Part shown: positions 7,988 through 18,900 of the stretch, piece after piece
How the letters are laid out: each line of letters begins with the position of its first letter
Numbering within the stretch: the first letter of the stretch is position 1
Source of the DNA: Chitinophagaceae bacterium
GTDB lineage: Bacteria; Bacteroidota; Bacteroidia; Chitinophagales; Chitinophagaceae
Assembly (NCBI GenBank): GCA_016721085.1
Contig: JADKJI010000013.1
Span: 62,001 to 126,000, forward strand
Direction of reading: 5' to 3'
Length of the DNA: 64,000 nt
Made by a program: the position numbers and the translations under genes
The notes under the pieces: generated by a model
Databases searched by the model: none
What the model was told of the DNA's origin: nothing
The model's input: the letters and a program-made list of their open reading frames with translations, nothing else

Positions 7988-10900
7988 ATGATGTCATTTT
8001 TAACCATACTTACTGCCAAGGTCACTAAAAAGCTAATTTTCAATCTATTAGCTACAATTTTTCTATTTCTAAGTATATCTTTCCCAAATACAGTTACTGC
8101 TCAGCCTTTACCGGTGGCAATGATAAAGTCGGTACCCGGCCAACCTAATGACCCATTTGGGATTCAAAGAGAATTCATCCAGAATATAGGCCAATATGGA
8201 GATACCTTAAGCGGATTCGGTCATATGGGGCCCATTTTATACGGCTATGAAGGTTCAGGCATGCCGGTGCTATTTACAAGAAAAGGCTGGATCCACCTTC
8301 AGCGTAAAGTGAACCTGGAAAGCATGGAGGAAATGGAAAGGGAGAGGGAAGAAAGAGAACGCAAGGGTAATAAAGTGAAACCCGAGGATGAATGGGAAAA
8401 ACCCACAGTTAAGGATGGCGCTATCAGTATGGAATGGATGGGTTCTAACCCTGCACCAAAAATAATAGCCGAAAACAAATCCAGTGCTTATCACAGCTAC
8501 GGATACCTGAAACAAGCAGCTTCCTCTTTTAAGAAAATAACTTATCAGAATCTTTATCCAGGCATCGACCTGGTATTCTCGTTTACAAACGATAAAGATC
8601 ATGGTTTTGAATATAGTCTTGTAGTTCATCCTGGCAGTGATCTGAAATCTGTGCAATTAAAAATTGGTGGCTCCTATAAAAGAATCAGAAAACGGTTGGA
8701 TGGCAGTCTCTTTATCTCTTCCCCATTGGGAGATATAAATATTTCAGCCCCTATCTCCTACTATTCTGAAACTATTCTCTCTCACAAGCCTTCATCAAGC
8801 AATTTAAAATCGGTATTTGAGTTAGACGAAAACAATAAAGAAATCAATTTCGTGATGCCCGCCGGCTATGACGCATCAAAAACATTGATAATTGATCCAT
8901 TCGTTACCGGTACGGGTAGCTTAACAGGTTTAAATCTTGGCAAAGCAAAAGATGTGGACTTTGATTATGCTGGAAACATATACGTAACTGGGGGCGGCGA
9001 CCCAAGTGTACATAAACTGGCTAAATATGATGCTGCGGGAAATCTTCTCTGGACATTCAGTGGCACATTGACTTTGCCAAGTTGGAGTTTTGGTACATAC
9101 TGGGGTGGATGGATGGTAGAGAAACCTACAGGCAATATTTATTTGGGACAGGGTTTTAATCCTAATACAGGTTTTCAGGTAATCCGGGTAAGCACCACTG
9201 GTTTGTACGACAATTTCATCACTACAGCTAATGCTAATTTCAGGGAAGCATGGCGAATGCTTTGGAGTTGCAATAATGGCTCTCCGCAAATATTAGTTGC
9301 TGGTGGAGGAACCAATTCAAACATCAACTTTGGCGTATTCACTCCGCCAGCTACAGCAATTGGTTCATTAAATGTTACTGGCATTCCATATACAGGTTCT
9401 GCAGGCTGGGCACAGGATATTGTTGATTTTGTTATCGATCCTTCGAATAACGACATGTACACCTTATATGGATCGCTATTCGGTAATCCTTCATTAAATA
9501 ACAGAATATACAAGAACACATTCCCTTATAGCGGCGCCTCCGTAGCATGGAATATAGCATCTGGTTTTACCACTGTACAAGAAGTAGCTAACAGGCCTTA
9601 TTTATTAGGCGGGCAGATTGATAACTCGGCGAATATCTTTGCCATCAATAGCTCCTACCTTTTCTACTGGGATGGTAAAAACCTGAAAGCCTTTGATAAG
9701 GCAACTGGTAATACAGTTGGCACTCCATTAGTAACAGCTAACACTGCCTTGATGCAGGGTGGTATAATTGCAGATGCTTGTAACAATGTTTTTATTGGTG
9801 ATGGAAATGGCGTTATTAAAGTATATAAATTTAATGGCAGCAACTTTGATGATGGTGCGGCCGGTGATATAAATATACCTGGCTATTCTGGCAAAGCAGT
9901 TTACGACATTGCTTACGACGAATCTAAAAAACTTCTTTACGCCAGTGGTGATGGATTTGTTTTTTCGTTTGACATATCCGCATATTGCCCTGCTACCCAA
10001 TATAGCCTCATTGCAACACCCAATTGTTTAACAGCAAGTGCCACTATAACTGTTAATCCAGCCCCACCTGCAGGCTCTACTGTAAGTTTTACTCTTTATA
10101 ACGGCACAACAATTATAAGCACCAACACTACAGGTATATTCACTGGTCTCTTACCAGGAATAACTTATACGGTTACTGCAACCATCAACCAGGCTTGTAG
10201 CGGACAGCAAGCTACTACCACATTCGTCATTCCTGGTCCTGTTATTACAACAAGTTCAACAAACACTACCTGTGGAAATGCAACAGGAACAATTACAGCA
10301 ACAGGATCGGGCAGTACCGCTCCTTATACTTATAGTATTGATGGAACCAATTATCAGGCCAGCGGGAATTTCACAGGATTAGCTGCCGGTGTATATACTG
10401 TTTATGTTAAAGATGCAGCAGGTTGTATCACTACTAAGACAATCACAATATTAAACTCAAACGGTCCGACTGTTAGTGTTGTTAGCACCAATGCAGATTG
10501 CGGAAACAACAATGGTACCATCAAAGCAACTGTTACCGGGGGAACCGCTCCTTATCAATACAGCTTGAATGGTGGCCCGTATCAGGGTAGTGATTTTTTC
10601 ACTGGATTAGTTGGTGGCATTTATACTTTGACTGTTAAAGATGCTTTAGGATGTACCAATGTTGTAATAATAACTATAACAAGTTCACCAAGTCCATCGA
10701 TCAGCGCTATACCAGCCACCGCCACCTGTGGTAGCAGCAATGGAAGCATTACTGCATTTGGAAGTGGTGGAACTGCTCCCTTGGAATACAGCATCAATGG
10801 AAATATTTTTCAGGCAAGTGGAAGTTTTGTAAATCTAACCCCAGGCACCTATACAGTAACGGTAAGAGATGTTAATGGCTGTACACAAACAACTTCAGTA

Positions 10901-13900
10901 ACAATTGGAAATTCACCTGCTCCAACTATTACAGCCGTTGCAACTGCAGCTACTTGTAATAATGTAAACGGCATCATCACAGCAACTGGAACGGGTGGAT
11001 TGGCTCCATTACAATATAGTATCAATGGTACTATTTTTCAAACGAGCAATATATTCACTGGATTAGCTGCAGGCACCTACACAGTAACAGTGAAAGATGC
11101 CTCTGGTTGCACCAATATTGTAAGCGTATCAGTTGGAACCATTGGTGGTCCTTCTGTTACTGCCACTTCAACCACATCAGCATGTAATGCAAATACAGGA
11201 ACAATAACTGCCATTGGAAGTGGCGGCACTGGTGCTTATACATATAGTATCAATGGAATTAATTTCCAGGTTAGTGGCGTATTCGCTGGACTTGCTGCCG
11301 GCAATTATGTTGTATATGTAAGGGATGCGAATGGGTGCATTGGCACCTTCACTGTAGTTGTAACAAATACAGCAGGCCCTTCCATAACAGCATCAGGAAC
11401 AACAACTGCATGTAACGCCAATACTGGTACTATCACAGCCATAGGTGCAGGTGGAACTGCTCCATTACAGTATAGTATTGATGGTGCGAATTATCAGGCA
11501 AGTAATATATTCACCGGATTAGCAACAGGATTGTATACGGTTTATGTAAAAGATGCCAATGGTTGTACCAGAATTACAACTGTAACAATTATAAACACAT
11601 CCAATCTATCACTTACTGTAAGCACACTTTTTACTTCTTGCAGCAGTAATAGTGGAACAATTACTGCAACGGCAACTGGTGGCATTTCTCCCTTGACATA
11701 TAGTATTGATGGAACCAATTATTTCGCCAATAATATATTCACAGGAGTGGCCGCTGGCGTCTACCCAGTATCTGTAAAAGATGCGAATGGATGTATTGTA
11801 ACCAGGCAGGTTACAGTTCAATCAGCCTCAGGCCCTACACTCACTTTAACAAAGGCAGATGCCACTTGTGGTGCTGCAAATGGTGTAATAACTGCAAATG
11901 GCGTTGGTGGTGTTGCACCACTAACTTATAGCCTTGATGGAGGTCCCTATCAGTCGATACGAATATTCATTAACGTAAGCACAGGTCCACATACTGTTAC
12001 AGTAAAAGATGCCAATGGTTGCACCGCCTCTCAAACAATTACCATAAACAATACTGGTGCAGGCACGCCTCCAACAGATGTAACCTTCAGAGTAAGAGAT
12101 GCATTAGCATGTACAGGAAATCTTGGAAGAATCAAAAACCTTAAAGGTGAGCCAAGTGGTGGTGGCATAAAATATACTTTCAGTCTTGATTTCGGTCCGT
12201 TCACCAATGCCAACCAATTCACCAATGTAGCACCTGGAGTACATACAGTAACTGCAATGAATGAGGATGGTTGCACAATTACTAAAATAGTAACTATAGG
12301 AAGCGGAGCAGCGGCAACAGCAACGGCCACAGTTACTCCTGCTGCATGTAATACTCCTAATGGATCCATCACCATTTCAGGGGTTGGCGTTAATACGCCC
12401 TATCATGCGAGTATTGATGGTGGGGCCAACTGGGTCACATTCTTTCCGCCAGGGGCAAACAGCACAACATTTGCTGGCTTAGCACCAGGAACCTATCCTA
12501 TAATCATGGCAGATGATGCCGACTTTACTGCTGGTCCTCCAGATAACCCAGGAGCCTGTTTAACAACACAATACTTTGTTGTTCCATCGAGTAATGGACC
12601 TTCCATCAATACCACACAAATCAATGGTACTTGTAATGCTCCAAACGGAAGCATCACTGCTGTTGGATCGGGAGGCACTGCCCCTTATTCTTATAATATT
12701 AATGGAGGGCCCTATTTTGCAAGTGGTGTTTTCAATAACCTGCCATCAGGAACCTATGCTGTTGGAGTGATGGATGGTACAGGCTGTACCAGTGGTGCGA
12801 ATATAATTCTTACCAATGCACCAAATCCAACAGTAACTGCTATTGCCACAGCTACCTCTTGCAATCTTGATAATGGAACAATTACAGCAAACGGAGCCGG
12901 AGGTACGGCCCCTTTACAATACAGCATTAATGGAACCACTTTCCAAAGTAGTAATGTATTTAATAACCTGGCTGCAGGTACTTATACGGTTTATGTTGGA
13001 GATGGAAGTGGTTGCTTCGGTACCACAACGGTGACTATTATTAAGACAGCTATCCCTAAAGTTACTGCATTCACCATAGCAGCTACATGTAACAATAATG
13101 ACGGAAGCATTGTTGCTACAGGAACACTGGGACAAGCACCTTATAGTTATAGTATTGATGGAATTGCTTACCAAAGCAGTAATACCTTTTCAAATCTGGC
13201 AGCAGGATTTTATACAATCTATATCAAAGATGCCAGGGGCTGTGTTTCAACAACTGGCATATCTGTAAGTAACACACAGGCACCAACAATCTCCAACACA
13301 GTAATTGTTCCTGCAAACTGTAATCTGGGAACTGGAAGCATCAGCATTACAGCAACAGGAGGTACGGCCCCATTACAATATAGTATTGATGGAATAAATT
13401 TCTCAGGAACTATACTATTCACAAACCTTATTCCAGGCAACTATACCGTTTTTGTAAGAGATGCCACTGGATGTATGTCCACCAAGGCAGTTATTGTTGG
13501 AAACGTAGTGGGTCCACAAACACTTACAGCTACAATTTTAAATGCTGCCTGCGGACAGGCAAATGGAAGTATCACTGCTTCAGCAACGGGTGGTACTGCT
13601 CCGCTACAGTATTCGCTAGATGGAGTTACTTATCAGGCAAGTACGCTCTTTACAAACAAATCTGCTGGCACATATACTTTGTATGTAAAAGATGCGAATG
13701 GATGTATAAAGACCTTGCAGGTAGTATTGATAAATTTACCAGGTCCAATTGTTTCCACCAGTTCCTCACCTGCAAGCTGTGGGTCAAGTGATGGTTCAAT
13801 TACTGCTGATGTAAATGGAGGTACAGGCGCTATCACTTACAGTATCGATGGAATCAATTTTCAGGCAAGCAATATCTTCACTGGTTTAGCTGCAGGTACG

Positions 13901-14089
13901 TATACTATAACTGTAAAAGATGCCAGAGGATGTATTAATACAACTGCCGCCAATATAAATACATCAGGAAGTTCCATAACACCTGTTTTTGCTCCGGTAG
14001 GTCCAATATGTTCTGGGAGATATTATAGCTCCTTTACCTACAACATCCTTAAATGGAATTATTGGGTACTGGACACCAGCAATAAATAA
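7988..14089 (+). CDS. giant SprB-repeat surface adhesin, N-terminal reading frame
   Basis: The first 2033 residues of a protein that would exceed 5500 residues when read through to 24806. A signal peptide (about residues 1-38, ending TVTAQ) is followed by a DUF7948-like region (FIQNIGQYGDT; YPGIDLVFSF; EYSLVVHPGSDLKSVQL; residues about 55-300) and a beta-propeller-like region (about 310-670, GNIYVTGGG, GNIYLGQG). About 16 SprB-type repeats of 75-78 residues then begin near residue 752, each with a Cys after about 10 residues, a YSIDG core, a GLAAGTYT turn and a KDANGC end. SprB of Flavobacterium is a mobile gliding adhesin exported by T9SS, so a cell-surface role is inferred. The frame ends at 14089 because of an extra G near 14017 (TGTTCTGGGAGAT); removing it restores the next repeat. 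Confidence 0.85.
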   Translation: MMSFLTILTAKVTKKLIFNLLATIFLFLSISFPNTVTAQPLPVAMIKSVPGQPNDPFGIQREFIQNIGQYGDTLSGFGHMGPILYGYEGSGMPVLFTRKGWIHLQRKVNLESMEEMEREREERERKGNKVKPEDEWEKPTVKDGAISMEWMGSNPAPKIIAENKSSAYHSYGYLKQAASSFKKITYQNLYPGIDLVFSFTNDKDHGFEYSLVVHPGSDLKSVQLKIGGSYKRIRKRLDGSLFISSPLGDINISAPISYYSETILSHKPSSSNLKSVFELDENNKEINFVMPAGYDASKTLIIDPFVTGTGSLTGLNLGKAKDVDFDYAGNIYVTGGGDPSVHKLAKYDAAGNLLWTFSGTLTLPSWSFGTYWGGWMVEKPTGNIYLGQGFNPNTGFQVIRVSTTGLYDNFITTANANFREAWRMLWSCNNGSPQILVAGGGTNSNINFGVFTPPATAIGSLNVTGIPYTGSAGWAQDIVDFVIDPSNNDMYTLYGSLFGNPSLNNRIYKNTFPYSGASVAWNIASGFTTVQEVANRPYLLGGQIDNSANIFAINSSYLFYWDGKNLKAFDKATGNTVGTPLVTANTALMQGGIIADACNNVFIGDGNGVIKVYKFNGSNFDDGAAGDINIPGYSGKAVYDIAYDESKKLLYASGDGFVFSFDISAYCPATQYSLIATPNCLTASATITVNPAPPAGSTVSFTLYNGTTIISTNTTGIFTGLLPGITYTVTATINQACSGQQATTTFVIPGPVITTSSTNTTCGNATGTITATGSGSTAPYTYSIDGTNYQASGNFTGLAAGVYTVYVKDAAGCITTKTITILNSNGPTVSVVSTNADCGNNNGTIKATVTGGTAPYQYSLNGGPYQGSDFFTGLVGGIYTLTVKDALGCTNVVIITITSSPSPSISAIPATATCGSSNGSITAFGSGGTAPLEYSINGNIFQASGSFVNLTPGTYTVTVRDVNGCTQTTSVTIGNSPAPTITAVATAATCNNVNGIITATGTGGLAPLQYSINGTIFQTSNIFTGLAAGTYTVTVKDASGCTNIVSVSVGTIGGPSVTATSTTSACNANTGTITAIGSGGTGAYTYSINGINFQVSGVFAGLAAGNYVVYVRDANGCIGTFTVVVTNTAGPSITASGTTTACNANTGTITAIGAGGTAPLQYSIDGANYQASNIFTGLATGLYTVYVKDANGCTRITTVTIINTSNLSLTVSTLFTSCSSNSGTITATATGGISPLTYSIDGTNYFANNIFTGVAAGVYPVSVKDANGCIVTRQVTVQSASGPTLTLTKADATCGAANGVITANGVGGVAPLTYSLDGGPYQSIRIFINVSTGPHTVTVKDANGCTASQTITINNTGAGTPPTDVTFRVRDALACTGNLGRIKNLKGEPSGGGIKYTFSLDFGPFTNANQFTNVAPGVHTVTAMNEDGCTITKIVTIGSGAAATATATVTPAACNTPNGSITISGVGVNTPYHASIDGGANWVTFFPPGANSTTFAGLAPGTYPIIMADDADFTAGPPDNPGACLTTQYFVVPSSNGPSINTTQINGTCNAPNGSITAVGSGGTAPYSYNINGGPYFASGVFNNLPSGTYAVGVMDGTGCTSGANIILTNAPNPTVTAIATATSCNLDNGTITANGAGGTAPLQYSINGTTFQSSNVFNNLAAGTYTVYVGDGSGCFGTTTVTIIKTAIPKVTAFTIAATCNNNDGSIVATGTLGQAPYSYSIDGIAYQSSNTFSNLAAGFYTIYIKDARGCVSTTGISVSNTQAPTISNTVIVPANCNLGTGSISITATGGTAPLQYSIDGINFSGTILFTNLIPGNYTVFVRDATGCMSTKAVIVGNVVGPQTLTATILNAACGQANGSITASATGGTAPLQYSLDGVTYQASTLFTNKSAGTYTLYVKDANGCIKTLQVVLINLPGPIVSTSSSPASCGSSDGSITADVNGGTGAITYSIDGINFQASNIFTGLAAGTYTITVKDARGCINTTAANINTSGSSITPVFAPVGPICSGRYYSSFTYNILKWNYWVLDTSNK
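10243..13975 (+). repeat. SprB-type repeat array 1 (about 16 units of about 228 bp)
   Basis: Sixteen tandem protein repeats of 75-78 residues. Units are divergent, recognisable by the Cys near position 12, GSITATGxGGTAP, YSIDGxxFQ, GLAAGTYTV and KDANGC. Two units (about 12080-12300 and 12310-12590) are aberrant in length and core. The divergence indicates an old array. Confidence 0.85.
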
Positions 14090-15956
14090 TACGGTAACTA
14101 CTACTTATTTATTTACACCTGCAGTAGGACAATGCGCCAATAGCACCACACTTACTATTGTTGTGAATCCAACACTAGTACCCACATTTAATCCAGTAGC
14201 AGCCATTTGTTCCGGAGGTGCCTTAGCTGCTCTACCAACAACATCGTTAAATGGAATTACGGGCACCTGGGCACCAGCATTGAATAATACAGCCACTACA
14301 ACATATACACACCAACGGCTGGACAATGCGCCACAACAACAACATTGACAATAACTGTCAATCCGAATATTCTTCCAACATTTAATGCAGTAGCGGCAAT
14401 TTGTTCCGGAGGTGTTTTGGCGCTCTTCCAACCACTTCTTTAAATGGAATTACTGGTACATGGGCACCAGCGTTAAATAATACGACCACTACAACTTATA
14501 CATTCACACCAACTGCAGGTCAGTGCGCGACTACGACAACATTGACTATAACTGTAAATCCGAATGTACTTCCAACATTCAATCCAGTTGCAGCCATATG
14601 TTCCGGAGGCGCATTAGCCGCTTTACCAACCACGTCACTAAACGGTATTACTGGAACATGGGCACCTGCATTGAACAACACCGCCACTACAACATATACT
14701 TTCACGCCAACGGTTGGACAGTGTGCGACTACAACGACATTGACTATTACCGTCAATCCAAATGTCCTTCCAACATTTAACCCAGTAGCAGCTATTTGCT
14801 CTGGTGGAGTATTAGCAGCTTTACCAACAACTTCCTTAAATGGAATTACTGGTACATGGGCACCAGCATTAAATAACACGACCACTACAACTTATACATT
14901 CACACCAACTGCAGGTCAATGCGCGACTACGACAACATTGACTATAACAGTCAATCCGAATATCCTTCCAACATTTAATCCAGTGGCGGCTATTTGCTCC
15001 GGTGGTGCTTTAGCGGCATTGCCAACAACTTCTTTGAATGGCATTACTGGTACATGGGCACCAGCGTTAAATAATACGACGACTACAACTTATACATTCA
15101 CACCAACTGCTGGTCAATGCGCGACTACGACAACATTGACTATTACAGTCAATCCGAATGTGCTGCCAACATTCAATCCAATTGCAGCCATTTGTTCTGG
15201 TGATGCTTTAGCAGGTCTTCCAACAACATCTTTAAATGGAATTACTGGTACATGGGCACCAGCACTAAATAATACAGCCACTACAACATATACTTTCACG
15301 CCAACGGCTGGACAGTGTGCGACTACAACGACATTGACTATTACCGTAAATCCGAATGTGCTGCCAACATTCAATCCAATTGCAGCCATTTGTTCTGGTG
15401 ATGCTTTAGCAGGTCTTCCAACAACATCTTTAAACGGAATTGCTGGTACATGGGCACCAGCACTAAATAATACAGCCACTACAACATATACTTTCACGCC
15501 AACGGCTGGACAGTGCGCGACTACAACTACTTTAACGATAACTGTTAATCCAAATGTCCTTCCAACATTTAATCCAGTTGCTGCTATTTGTTCTGGAGAT
15601 GCTTTAGCTGCACTTCCAACAACATCTGTAAATGGAATTACCGGCACCTGGACTCCAGCACTTAATAATACGACCACTACAACTTATACATTTACGCCAA
15701 CTGCTGGTCAGTGTGCAACAACGACAACATTGACTATCACAGTAAATGCAGCAATTACTCCAACCTTTAATCCAGTTGCGGCGATTTGCTCAAGTACTGC
15801 ACTAGCGCCATTACCAACTACATCTATCAATGGCATAACAGGTACATGGTCGCCAGCATTGAGTAATACAGCGACTACAACCTATACATTTACACCAACG
15901 GCTGGACAATGCGCCACTACCACCACTTTGGTGATCACTGTGAATCCGAGACCAAC
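13977..15956 (+). repeat. ten tandem copies of a 66-residue (198-bp) repeat
   Basis: Each unit runs from LPTFNPVAAICSG through LPTTSLNGITGTW and PALNNTATTTYTF to GQCATTTTLTITV. It differs from the flanking SprB units in length and sequence but also has two Cys, at about positions 15 and 56. Copies at 14560-15750 are nearly identical at DNA level, so the array is young or homogenised. Three frame breaks fall within it: an extra G near 14017, a 4-base loss near 14310 (TTCA missing after CATATACA) and a 1-base loss near 14417. Short remnant frames such as 14163-14348 result from these breaks. Confidence 0.85.
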
Positions 15957-18900
15957 AGCGCCAATTGTTTCAATTGTTCAGCCAACCTGTACCACTCCAA
16001 GCGGAACAACAATCATCACTTCCTCAACAACTGGGTTAACTTATAGTCTGGATGGAGGTCCTTTCAATATTTATCCAGGTGGTGGCTATACAGGACTAAC
16101 TCCTGGTGCTCATACATTAGTCGCTCAGAATGCAAGCGGATGTATTTCTGTTACTACCGCCTTTACAATAAACGCTGTTCCGGTTGGTCCTTCTGCAATA
16201 AATTCTACCAGTAGTAATGCTACCTGTGGAAACAACAATGGATCTATTACATTGGGTGTAGTTACAGGCGGTACAGCACCATTCACTTATTCTTTTGATG
16301 GAAGTGCTTTTACTGGTACCATCAATTATATAAACCTCGTAGCAGGAAATCATACAGTAGTAGTAAGTGATGCAAATGGATGTACTTATACAAGCACCGT
16401 AGTTGTAAACAATGCTACTGGTGCCACTGTAATAGCTACTAGCACCAATAGTACTTGTGGAAATCCGAATGGGTCAATTACAGCAACAGGAACAGGAGGC
16501 ACTACTCCTTATCAATATTCAATTGATGGAGTAAACTTCCAGGCAGCAGCCATTTTCACTGGTGTAAGTTCAGGAACATATACAATTACTATTAAGGATG
16601 CGAACGGATGTATCAATACCACAACTGCTACAGTACTAAATACTGCAGGAGCTACAGTTACCGCCATCAGTGCAAACAGTTCTTGCGGAAACAGTAATGG
16701 ATCAATTACAGCTACCGGAGTTGGTGGAACTGCTCCTTATCAATACAGCATTGATGGAACTACCTTCCAGGCCAGCAATGTTTTTGCAGGATTAGCAGCC
16801 GGAACTTATACTATTACAATCCGTGATGCTAGTAATTGCACCAGTACCACATCGTTAACTATTACAAACTCAACAGGTGCTACCGTAAGCACTACAAGTT
16901 CTAATAGCACCTGTGGAAATAATAATGGATCAATTACTGCTACTGGAAACGGAGGCACTGCACCTTATCAATACAGTATTGATGGAACAAATTTCCAGGC
17001 CAGCAATAATTTTGCAGGATTAGCTGCCGGCACTTATACTGTATCAATAAAAGATGCCAACGGATGTATCAATACTACATCTGTAACTATCGCCAACACA
17101 ACAGGCGCTTCTATAACTATTGCTGGAACTAATAGCACTTGTGGCAGCAATAACGGAAGCATTACAGCTACAGGCACTGGCGGCACTGCCCCCTACCAAT
17201 ATAGTATTGATGGTACTACATACCAGGCAAGCAATATTTTCACAGCACTTGCAGCTGGTTCTTATACTATTTACATTAAGGACGCAAATAACTGTGTACA
17301 ATCTACTACGATACTCCTTACGAATATTGCAGGAGCAACAGTTACTGCTGTTGCAGCAAGTAGTACTTGTGGTGCTGCGAATGGTTCCATCACTGCAACA
17401 GGAACAGGAGGAACAGCACCTTACCAATATTCAATAAATGGTATCACATTCCAGGCAGGCAATGTGTTTGCAGGCCTCAATGCTGGCAATTACACTATCA
17501 CCATAAAAGATGCTAATAACTGTATCAATACAGTTGCGGTAACAGTAAACAATATAGCAGGTGCAACTGTAAGTGCCACCACTACAAATGGCACTTGTGG
17601 AAATGCAAATGGAACCATTACAGCTACAGGAAATGGCGGTACCGCTCCTTACCAATATTCAATTGATGGTATCAATTTCCAGGCTGCAGCCAATTTCACA
17701 GGATTAAGTGCTGGAACATATACCATCACTATCAAAGACGCGAATAACTGTATAAATACTAGTTCTGTAATAGTAAGTAATAGTAATGGTGCTACAGTAA
17801 CAGCATCCAGCACAAATAGTACCTGTGGCAATAATAATGGAAGCATCACAGCCAATGGAACCGGAGGATTATCTCCTTACCAATATAGTATCGATGGAAT
17901 TAATTTCCAGGCAAGTGCCGTATTCAATGCTCTGTCCGCTGGTAATTATACAATCACAATCAAAGATGCTAATAACTGTATTTCAACAGTCTCAGTTACA
18001 GTTTCCAATACCTCAGGAGCTATTGTAGCGGCCATCAGTACTAATGCCAGTTGCGGTGTAAATAATGGATCGATAACTGCTACAGGAACTGGTGGAACTA
18101 CACCATACCAATACTCAATAGATGGCACTACCTTCCAGGCAAGCAATAATTTTACGGCTCTTGCTGCAGGCACCTATACAATAACAATCAAGGATGCCAA
18201 TAATTGTACTTCTACAACAATTGTTACGATTGTAAATACTAATGGAGCTACCATTACAGGTACCAGTACAAATACCACATGTAACGGAAATACTGGTACC
18301 ATCACATTAACTGGAGCAGGTGGTCTTACCCCTTATCAGTTCTCGATTGATGGTATCAACTTCCAGGCAGGAAATAATTTTACAGGGCTTGCTGCTGGAA
18401 ATTATATAGCAACCATAAAAGATGCGAATAATTGCACCAACACTGTTTCCATAATAGTACTAACAACTACTGGGGCTACCGTTACTGCCACTCCAACAAA
18501 TAGTAGTTGCGATATTGCGAATGGTATAATTATAGCTACTGGCACAGGTGGAGCCAGTCCTTATCAATACTCAATAGACGGAATCAATTTCCAAAACAGC
18601 AATAGCTTCACAGGACTCAGTGCCGGATCTTATACCATCAGCATCAAGGATGCAAATGGATGTATCAATACGACTACTGCCACAATAATCAATATTCCTG
18701 GCGCTACAGTTACTGCCACAAGCACTAATAGTCATTGCGGAAATGGAGATGGAAGCATAACTGCCACTGGTAATGGCGGAACAAGTCCTTACCAATACAG
18801 CATTGATGGAACGAATTTCCAAAACACAAACAGCTTTACAGGGTTGAATGCTGGCAGTTATACTGTAACCATAAAGGATGCAAACGGCTGCTTACACACG

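Noticed and set aside
14520..15677. Long minus-strand open frames opposite the adhesin repeats (VVAHCPAVGVKVYVVVAVLF type)
   Set aside because: They are antisense shadows of the 66-residue repeat; the plus strand encodes the coherent protein with signal peptide and sorting domain.
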